Part shown: positions 57,699-64,000 of the stretch, in pieces | Layout: each line of letters opens with the position of its first letter | Position numbering within the stretch: position 1 is the first letter of the stretch | Assembly (NCBI GenBank): GCA_001970955.1 | Contig: MPUH01000250.1 | Span: forward strand, 1-64,000 | DNA from: Stentor coeruleus | Taxonomy: Eukaryota; Ciliophora; Heterotrichea; Heterotrichida; Stentoridae | Length of the DNA: 64,000 bases | Direction: 5' to 3' | Position numbers and translations under genes: made by a program | Notes under the pieces: generated by a model | Databases searched by the model: none | What the model was told of the DNA's origin: nothing | The model's input: the letters and a program-made list of their open reading frames with translations, nothing else

Positions 57699-59534
57699 TT
57701 ATTTAAAACTAGTCATGTGTTGGTTTCTCATCTCAATATAAAATCTATTTTGCTTTTCTGATACTGAAGACTTAATTTTCTCCAAAGCCTTATAAAAATG
57801 TGTTTGCGTTACTACAATCTCATCACCTTTGCTCCTTAACACCTGGGCTGCAGCTTCTCTGATAACCATAGAAAGATCAGCTCCACTATATCCTTCAGTT
57901 TTCCTTGCAATATCTTCTAAATCCACATCTTTGGTTGGCGTTTTCTTTACAAGTGCTTTTAATATGCTAATTCTTTCTTGCATTTCAGGCAATAAAACAA
58001 ATAATACTTGGTCAAGTCTACCAGGACGCAAAATCGCAGGGTCAATAATATCTGGTCTATTTGTTGCAGCAATAATATAAACTTGCTTTCTTTCCTGAAG
58101 TCCATTAAGTTCAGTAAGCAGTTGATTTACAACTCTTTCTGTTGCTTGATTATCACTACCTCTAGAAGCACATAGTGAGTCAATTTCATCAAAGAATATA
58201 ACACAAGGAGAAGAATCTCTAGCCCTTTGAAATAATTGTCTAACAGCTTTTTCACTTTCTCCAACATATTTATTTAGTAGTTCTGGCCCATTTACTGCAA
58301 TGAAATTAGCTCGACTTTCTCGAGCAACCGCCTTAGCAAGTAAAGTTTTACCACACCCTGGAGGTCCACACAACAATACTCCTGCCGCTGAGGTTATTCC
58401 AAGAGAAGCATATTTTTCAGGATTTTGAATAGCATGCACAATACTATAATAGAGTTCTTCTCTTAAAGACTCTAAGCCTCCTATTTCATCCCATGTAGTG
58501 TCTGGAATTGTTGAAAATCCTTCTCTTTTTGAAGATGGCTGGACAATTTCTAGAGCCCTGGTGAAATCATTCATTTCAATATAAACTTCACTCATTTCAA
58601 TATGCTTCAAATCCATAATCCTTGATATTGCTTGGTTGCCTGCTTCTTTTACAAGTGAGTGCAAGTCAGCTCCAACATATCCAGGGGTCATTTTGGCTAA
58701 TTCATTCATATCCAATACTCCTTTGGTCTTTAAATCCTTCACTAAAACTTTTAAAATCTCTTTTCTTTGATCTTGCGAAGGGATACCAAAGTGAATTTCT
58801 CTGTCAAATCTCCCAGCACGTCTTAAAGCAGGGTCTATAGCTTCAATTCTATTAGTTGCTGCTAAAACAATCACTAATTTCCCATGTTGTAAAAATCCGC
58901 CTAGCTCATCCATGCAGCTTAGCAACTGTGAGACAATGCGTTTTTCCATTTCTCTTTGTGAGTTACTACGTTTAGGAGTAATAGCGTCTATTTCATCAAT
59001 AAATAACAGACTTGGTGCTGAGTCCATAGCTTTTTTAAATACTTCTCTAAGTTTTTGCTCAGATTCCCCTGACATGCCAGAAACGATTTCAGTAGCTGCA
59101 AGCTTGAAAAAAGGAACCCCAAGCTCACCACATATAGCATTGGCAAGGTAGGTTTTCCCTGTTCCCGGTGATCCACAAAACAGTACTCCTCTAGCTGGTT
59201 CGATTTTTAGTTCTTGATAAACTTCAGGATGGATAAGAGGGAAAATTATCAGTTGTTGAATGTCCCTCATTATACTTGAAATACCACCAATTGATGAAAA
59301 ATCTAGCAAAGATTGTGGAGGCTTGATAGGCTCAGCGGCTCTTTTCTGTGGGATTTCAACTTGAGGAAATTCTTCTAGGAGCTTTTTCACTGGAATCCGT
59401 AAACTGACTAATGGCAGTCTTTTTAGTTTAGGGTCAGAGGATTGAATATACTCGACTATTGTGTCAACATCAGCAAGGCCTCCGCTTTCTAAAAACTTTT
59501 TAGCTAAAAGGATAATCTTACTGTTTTGCTTCAT
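57699..59534 (-). CDS. NVL/Rix7-type AAA ATPase (ribosome biogenesis)
   Basis: 611 residues with two AAA modules. An N-terminal helical region (about 1-60) resembles the NVL/VCP-like N-domain. Module 1 has Walker A G-S-P-G-T-G-K-T (about 119-126), the NVL-specific [17 protein letters not shown], and Walker [15 protein letters not shown]. Module 2 has G-P-P-G-C-G-K-T (about 385-392), [10 protein letters not shown], and arginine fingers in [11 protein letters not shown]. The family removes assembly factors from pre-60S ribosomes in the nucleolus. It is shorter than human NVL (856) because the long N-terminal extension is absent. The stop is TAA. Confidence 0.92.
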   Translation of the reverse strand: MKQNSKIILLAKKFLESGGLADVDTIVEYIQSSDPKLKRLPLVSLRIPVKKLLEEFPQVEIPQKRAAEPIKPPQSLLDFSSIGGISSIMRDIQQLIIFPLIHPEVYQELKIEPARGVLFCGSPGTGKTYLANAICGELGVPFFKLAATEIVSGMSGESEQKLREVFKKAMDSAPSLLFIDEIDAITPKRSNSQREMEKRIVSQLLSCMDELGGFLQHGKLVIVLAATNRIEAIDPALRRAGRFDREIHFGIPSQDQRKEILKVLVKDLKTKGVLDMNELAKMTPGYVGADLHSLVKEAGNQAISRIMDLKHIEMSEVYIEMNDFTRALEIVQPSSKREGFSTIPDTTWDEIGGLESLREELYYSIVHAIQNPEKYASLGITSAAGVLLCGPPGCGKTLLAKAVARESRANFIAVNGPELLNKYVGESEKAVRQLFQRARDSSPCVIFFDEIDSLCASRGSDNQATERVVNQLLTELNGLQERKQVYIIAATNRPDIIDPAILRPGRLDQVLFVLLPEMQERISILKALVKKTPTKDVDLEDIARKTEGYSGADLSMVIREAAAQVLRSKGDEIVVTQTHFYKALEKIKSSVSEKQNRFYIEMRNQHMTSFK

Positions 59535-59901
59535 TTTATATAAAATATACTAGCCAAGAAAGAGGGGCTTGAATGAATATCGTGCTTATAGTAGACTTCT
59601 GAGAAAAATTAAAACTGATTTTGATAGATGCTAGTATTAATATTTGTTAAATTTTTTACTTTTATTGAATGAGAATGAGGCAATACGATTTCAATAATAA
59701 TATATACAAGTAAATATAATGCAAGTTCATAATATAACTAGAATAATAAAAGTTGCATAGCAAACTAGATTTAAAACCAAAAAATTAACTAAGAATAAGA
59801 ATTTCTTCTGTTGGCTTAATTAAAGATCTTCAATCTGGATTTTATGGTTTAATTAATATTAGCATAACTTCTATTTTTCTTTATATAAATAAAACTTGAT
59901 C
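59535..59901. other. Divergent spacer between NVL and an unknown gene
   Basis: About 370 bp; presumed two 5' flanks. No coding or RNA signal seen. Confidence 0.5.
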
Positions 59902-60678
59902 ATGCTTAATACAGATTTAGATATTACTCCTACATTTTCCAAACACCCTCCAATAAAATCTCGAACTCTCAACGCGCCAATAAAAAGATCTATTGAAATG
60001 AAATCAGTTGATATCACTAAGCACACTTTTGGACAAATTAAGCTCAATAAATCTATTACTTCTATTAAGAGTATTTCTTGTAAGAAAAAAGGTTCAATAC
60101 TAAAATCAGCTGAGACTGAGATATTTCCCTCACCTATTTTTAAGAAGCCAGCCTTTCAAAGACAAAACAATATCGCTCTTAATATGAATTCAAGAATCTA
60201 TGATTTAGAGCACCAACCAAACCCAGTAGTGTTTAGAATTAAGAAAAAAAGAGCCCCCAAAACACTTGTACCTAATTGCAATGGACCAACTGGGAAAATA
60301 TGCTCTACAGATTTCTGGTCTGACAATATGAAAAGAGAAGTGCTAAAAATGGGTCGACTTGACGCTTTAGAAAGCTTTAGTGGAACTACACCAATAGAGA
60401 AGGCTCCAAGTAAAAAAGAAATCGATTTTCACTTTACCCTCCAAGATATGTTTAAGAATAAGCTATTAAGCAGAGAGATTATTGAAAAAGATAACACAGA
60501 ATACGATACAAGACGACCAAAATCAACTGATTTGCAAAGAGACATTTCGTATATTGTAAATGTGTGCAATGACACGAGAACTGAAAATAGTAAACTTCGG
60601 AAAGATATGTCTAAAACTACAATGTTATTGAAAAAAGAGTTTATGAGCATTATGAAGAAATCTAGTAATAAATCATAA
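59902..60678 (+). CDS. Basic hydrophilic protein, function unknown
   Basis: 258 residues from the first ATG (59902). It is Lys/Arg/Ser/Thr-rich (P-I-K-S-R-T-L-N-A-P-I-K-R-S), without TM, signal peptide or clear fold in the first 130 residues. The middle holds R-I-K-K-K-R-A-P-K-T-L-V-P-N-C-N-G-P-T-G and W-S-D-N-M-K-R-E-V-L-K-M-G-R-L. The C-terminal 60 residues are helical (D-L-Q-R-D-I-S-Y-I-V-N-V-C-N-D-T, R-K-D-M-S-K-T-T-M-L-L-K-K-E-F). I do not recognise a family. A cytoskeletal or microtubule-associated role fits the composition but is unproven. The stop is TAA. Confidence 0.72.
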   Translation: MLNTDLDITPTFSKHPPIKSRTLNAPIKRSIEMKSVDITKHTFGQIKLNKSITSIKSISCKKKGSILKSAETEIFPSPIFKKPAFQRQNNIALNMNSRIYDLEHQPNPVVFRIKKKRAPKTLVPNCNGPTGKICSTDFWSDNMKREVLKMGRLDALESFSGTTPIEKAPSKKEIDFHFTLQDMFKNKLLSREIIEKDNTEYDTRRPKSTDLQRDISYIVNVCNDTRTENSKLRKDMSKTTMLLKKEFMSIMKKSSNKS

Positions 60679-61366
60679 TTGTGATTTTTGGATTTTATTA
60701 TATGTAAGTTTAACTTTAAATAAAATCTTATATTAAAATTATAGTTAGTTTAGTTATTTGTAAGCAATGATTTTAATTTAAATAAAATCTCATTGTGTAA
60801 GTTTCTGTAATTTTTAATTTAGTTTTCATAGCTTTTATATCTAATGAATAAGAAAAAAGCCAAAATAATTAAAATATTTTAATAAAGATTTGATTGTACA
60901 GTTATTTATGATACTAGTATTAGGTAGCTTAAATGCAAGTTTCTTTCAAAGATATTTATTTTATAAGCTAACTTCCTAAAAATAATAGTTGCAAGCTATT
61001 TAGTTTGTATGAATTTGATGGGGAAAATATTTTAAAATTTACTGAAAAGTTATATTATGCATATTAAGTTTTATTAAGAACTTTATAAAGCAATCTTATT
61101 TGTTCAATTAGTTTTTTTTAATTGTAAGCTTTGATTTTTCTTATATAAATTTAAGAAATATTTAATTAATGCAGCAGCATCAATCACAAATATTAATCCC
61201 AAGACAATTTATATATTCATATAATCATATTCTTAAATTATTCCATATTTGTATTTCATTACTGATAATCAATATTATCATTGCTATTCTTTTAATGACA
61301 ATAAAACCAGTTTTTATATTTAATTAGCAATCAAAGTTTTCTAAGTAAACAAAAACTATATATTCC

Positions 61367-61575
61367 TTAATATTCTTTTGATTTGCATCTCATAAAATTA
61401 CAGCCATTAATACGTTCACAAATATTACTACAACATGAGTATTTTTTAAATCCTGACTGCTTTGCAACCTCAAAAAATCCTCAAGTTCTAGTTTTTCATT
61501 TCTTTTCTCTCTTTTTTAGAGATTCTTCACAATTTATTTCAAAATGTGGGTCTATTTCTGCACTTTAGACATTTT
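61367..61575 (-). pseudogene. Decayed RBR/IBR-type zinc-finger (E3 ligase) fragment
   Basis: On the minus strand the last part reads F-F-E-V-A-K-Q-S-G-F-K-K-Y-S-C-C-S-N-I-C-E-R-I-N-G-C-N-F-M-R-C-K-S-K. The run C-C-x-x-x-C-E-R-x-x-G-C-N-x-M-x-C resembles the start of the second RING of RBR ubiquitin ligases (C-P-x-C-x-x-x-x-E-x-x-x-G-C-N-H-M-x-C). The first cysteine pair is shifted and two TGA stops interrupt the upstream part (E-I-D-P-H-F-E-I-N-C-E-E-S-L-K-K-R). No 15-nt intron removes them. It is a remnant of a host gene. Confidence 0.4.
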
Positions 61576-62438
61576 TTATTTCAGCTTGGATGCATTATTT
61601 ACTCATGTTTAATGTCTCAAATCGCAAAATATTTACATTCTTTCCCATATTATTTATAAAAAACAATAGGCTTTTCTTTACTTGGTAGAATAAATATTTT
61701 AGAATAAGCTTTGAATATCTTTCATGACTATCGTATGCTAAAAGCATTTAAAGAATGATTTGTTCAATATAAATTTCAGTTTCACTACAAGCATATCTAT
61801 TTATAATATATATAATTATTGAGTATATTATTTTATTATAGTACTGCATTATTCAATCATAATTTTTGCTAAATTTTTAAACAGTTAGGACAATACCTAT
61901 AATTGTAGCTCAGTAATTTCCCTTTATCAATTCTAAATTCTCTGTAATTTTATTTACTAACATATTTTCTTCAGTGCTAGTGGGCTATTTGATTTAAATA
62001 AAAATATGTAAATACAATTATAAATAATACTTTTTTGATGTGCTACAAACAGATTAAATTTAAATGGCTTTTTCTAATGTAAAAATTTATTGCATCAAAA
62101 ATTATAATAAAGCATAAATCTTTAGTTTTCAGCAATTTATTTTTTTAAATCAGTTTTGGCAGAGTTTAAAAGTGATTATTAAGAGTGCAAACAATAATTA
62201 CATAAATTATTGAAATAATATAGTTTATCACGATGAAATAGGCAAATTATAATTTCTCTCTTAAAACCAAAGGAAAATTGGCGTTATTACAGCTTAATGA
62301 TAATAAAATAGTCTGGCTTTTAACCTTAGTTTTTCATTTAATATAAGATAAAATTATTTACAGAATAACAGTGGATTTAGCATCATGAAACAGTATTTGA
62401 AACGTCTTATAGTGTAAAAAATTAATACAGTAAACTGT

Positions 62439-62481
62439 CAATAATCTGCGACCTCTGGCTCAATGGTCTTGCGGATTATTG
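62439..62481. other. Strong 13-pair hairpin with 17-nt loop
   Basis: The arms CAATAATCTGCGA (62439-62451) and TTGCGGATTATTG (62469-62481) pair over 13 positions as + strand RNA, two of them G-U. The loop CCTCTGGCTCAATGGTC contains a TGGCTCAATGG run like a tRNA A box, but no B box or cloverleaf follows. It could be a small structured RNA or chance inverted repeat. Confidence 0.5.
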
Positions 62482-62670
62482 ATTTGCTTTCCAATAAAAT
62501 CCATAATTTTATTCATAAAATTTACCATCTAAATCCTACTAGTTATTACTCAAAAAATCTTTGATTGAAGTCTTTTTAAATTCTTTAAATTGGCAAGCTC
62601 AGTTCTCCTATTTGATAAAGAAGATCTAAGTATTTGCAATCTATCTTAAGCACTTGGCTGCAATAATTAA

Positions 62671-63116
62671 TCAAATTTCTAATAGCACTAACAGCATTTT
62701 TATGCCACTTTCGTTGATAAGTTCTTTGATGATTTGCGTATATTCTACTAGGATTGGCTCTTTCTCTTTATCAAATGTACATCTTAATGATTCTTCAATT
62801 GAAAACTTGAGCATTCCAATTTGACCTTCACAGATCAGGAAGTGCTGCTTGTAAGCTGCCTTCCCGTGATATTTAATTATGACTATAGAGTTTGCTGCTG
62901 TGAAATTTTTACGCACTGCTTTTAAGGTTGATTTACTTGCTATTTTTGAATTAAAAATTTCCACACTGATTTTAATTTTTTTAAGAGGGTCTATCATATA
63001 AAACTCTTTAGTCTGGTTCTAACTTGTTGCTGTATCAATTCATTTCTCTTTCTTTTTGGCTGATTGATTATTTTAACCGCGTAGTTACTTTCTTGATTGG
63101 TATATATTCCCTTCAT
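62671..63116 (-). CDS. Possible small gene of about 143 residues with a 14-nt intron, or frameshifted remnant
   Basis: The frame from ATG 63114-63116 reads M-K-G-I-Y-T-N-Q-E-S-N-Y-A-V-K-I-I-N-Q-P-K-R-K-R-N-E-L-I-Q-Q-Q then meets TGA after 40 codons. A second frame continues P-L-K-K-I-K-I-S-V-E-I-F-N-S-K and ends K-M-L-L-V-L-L-E-I with TGA. Removing GTTTTATATGATAG (62991-63004), a GT..AG segment of 14 nt, joins the two into 143 residues in frame. Stentor introns are 15-16 nt, so 14 nt would be exceptional; a one-base indel in a dying gene is the alternative. Family not recognised. Confidence 0.4.
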
Positions 63117-63800
63117 CGTATTAACTGTTTGATTAAATTTACTTGAAAGCTTATACAATTATTATGTTTAAATTCAATTAGAAAATAATAAGCTTTATTG
63201 CTTACTTTAAATTTAAGTGATTGTTACAAAAGCTTTCACATGATATAGGAAATCTCAAAGATTAAAGTGAATAGCATAAATAGAAATAAATAATTTACTG
63301 CATAGATTCATAAAAGATAAAAAATACGCTATTTTTACTACTTCAGAAAAGATTTAAAGACTAACTCTAAACGTCAATCATTAAGCAACGTGAGTAGCAC
63401 TTTTTATAAATGAAACCTACTACTCAAAATAAGAAATAGATTCTTAAAATTTTATATATTCTTAATGGTTGATACTTAGAGAAAGTAAAAATTAATTATT
63501 GTAAAAAATATGCCATACTAAGTTTAATTGTGTGATTATTAAAGCTAAAAAGTTAATACTTCTATATAACAATTTTTGAATTTTAAAAAGATTTAAGGTT
63601 AATTAAATGAATCTATTTATTGGACTTTATATTACTATCGTGTACATTTTATATATTAAATCAATTAAATAATTGTTTAATACTAAATTTTAGCTTAGAT
63701 TTATTTGAACTTATTATGACTATGAAAATTCTTAAAATGATGAATCTGCAATTCAAATTAATCATCGTTTTTATCGATTATTTAGGATATATAATTTTAA

Positions 63801-64000
63801 ATGGAAAACTCATTACTTTTAAAGAGACAATGGTTTATTTTTTCGAAAAAAGGAGACATAGCTGATGAATATGAGTTGGGCTTAGAAATTGGATCAGGAA
63901 CTTTTGGTAAAGTATTCATGGCTCAGCATAAGGCATCAAAAATATTCAGAGCAATCAAGCTTATAAATAAGGATAGGATCAAAGAATATGAGACATTTAC
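63801..64000 (+). CDS. Calcium-dependent protein kinase-like, 5' end only
   Basis: The ATG at 63801 opens 66 codons that run off the window: M-E-N-S-L-L-L-K-R-Q-W-F-I-F-S-K-K-G-D-I, then D-E-Y-E-L-G-L-E-I-G-S-G-T-F-G-K-V-F-M-A-Q-H-K, and the ATP lysine in F-R-A-I-K-L-I-N-K. The S-K-K-G-D-I-x-D-E-Y-E-L-G lead into the glycine loop is characteristic of ciliate and apicomplexan CDPKs. No N-terminal M-G myristoylation site is present. EF hands would lie beyond the window, so another CAMK remains possible. Confidence 0.75.
   Translation, partial: MENSLLLKRQWFIFSKKGDIADEYELGLEIGSGTFGKVFMAQHKASKIFRAIKLINKDRIKEYETF

Larger units (their letters stand above)
60679..63800. other. Gene-poor 3.1-kb stretch
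   Basis: Very AT-rich. It contains a decayed zinc-finger fragment (61367-61575), a strong hairpin (62439-62481), and a small gene or pseudogene (62671-63116). Open frames at 61383-61568 and 63620-63865 on the + strand are not supported. No tRNA recognised. Confidence 0.5.

Noticed and set aside
62450-62521. tRNA gene suggested by TGGCTCAATGG
   Set aside because: No B box, no acceptor pairing over 72-90 nt; the run is the loop of a simple hairpin.
63620-63865. 81-codon open frame upstream of the CDPK
   Set aside because: Starts in T-rich flank, hydrophobic low-complexity translation, and overlaps the well-supported CDPK start in another frame.
1-64000. UGA-as-tryptophan code (Blepharisma type)
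   Set aside because: TGA ends the GSK3, sortilin and 28241-29026 frames, and very long frames such as the 2563-codon channel contain no internal TGA. Standard code fits.

Overview
The window looks like macronuclear DNA of a heterotrich ciliate, most likely Stentor or a close relative. It is AT-rich, with compact genes on both strands. TAA, TAG and TGA all end long reading frames, so the code is standard; the UGA=Trp code of Blepharisma does not fit. Three 15-nt GT..AG introns are visible (4537-4551, 44774-44788, 45641-45655). Each carries an in-frame stop, and removing each one joins conserved or plausible protein sequence. Gene content is eukaryotic and ciliate-like: four protein kinases, ion channels, coiled-coil proteins, an RIIa protein and secreted PA14 proteins. 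Species assignment is inference.

Layout. 1-3.3 kb: 5' end of an MFSD1-like transporter, a VDAC porin and GSK3. 3.8-10.9 kb: a surface/secretory block made of a 1566-residue FN3/PA14/filamin-like protein and three paralogous ~161-residue secreted beta-sandwich proteins. 11.8-14.1 kb: a sortilin/VPS10 receptor. 14.3-22.0 kb: a 2563-residue protein with 35 WD40 repeats, an ankyrin-like stretch, a six-TM TRP-like channel and a long coiled coil. 22.5-30 kb: importin beta, a polytopic membrane protein, a coiled-coil protein and an unknown protein. 30.8-37.7 kb: a CAMK-like kinase, an Asn/Lys-rich protein and two convergent coiled-coil proteins. 39-45.8 kb: poly(A) polymerase, a ~99-residue protein, a mitochondrial-type ketoacyl synthase and a three-exon CCA-adding enzyme. 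46-50 kb: a cAMP-receptor-like GPCR and a GH31 protein lacking its catalytic acids. 52-60.7 kb: MAPK, an RIIa protein, a cyclic-nucleotide-gated K+ channel, a TMEM39-like protein, NVL/Rix7 AAA ATPase and an unknown basic protein. 60.7-63.8 kb is gene-poor. The 5' end of a CDPK enters at 63801.

Six single N bases (7394, 8920, 25011, 29215, 34547, 41645) are each flanked by a direct copy of the same 19-80 nt. These are unmerged contig overlaps rather than biology, and they falsely split or lengthen several genes. Gene-free stretches hold short decayed coding fragments, a 99-bp direct repeat, an 84-bp tandem duplication over the importin stop codon, a 15-bp minisatellite and two strong hairpins. 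Flanks show strand asymmetry: on the coding strand, 5' flanks are C-rich and G-poor, and 3' flanks are the reverse.

Most genes are unrelated housekeeping or signalling genes. The only functional-looking neighbourhood is the secreted/adhesive block at 3.8-10.9 kb. The most unusual protein is the WD40-TRP channel.
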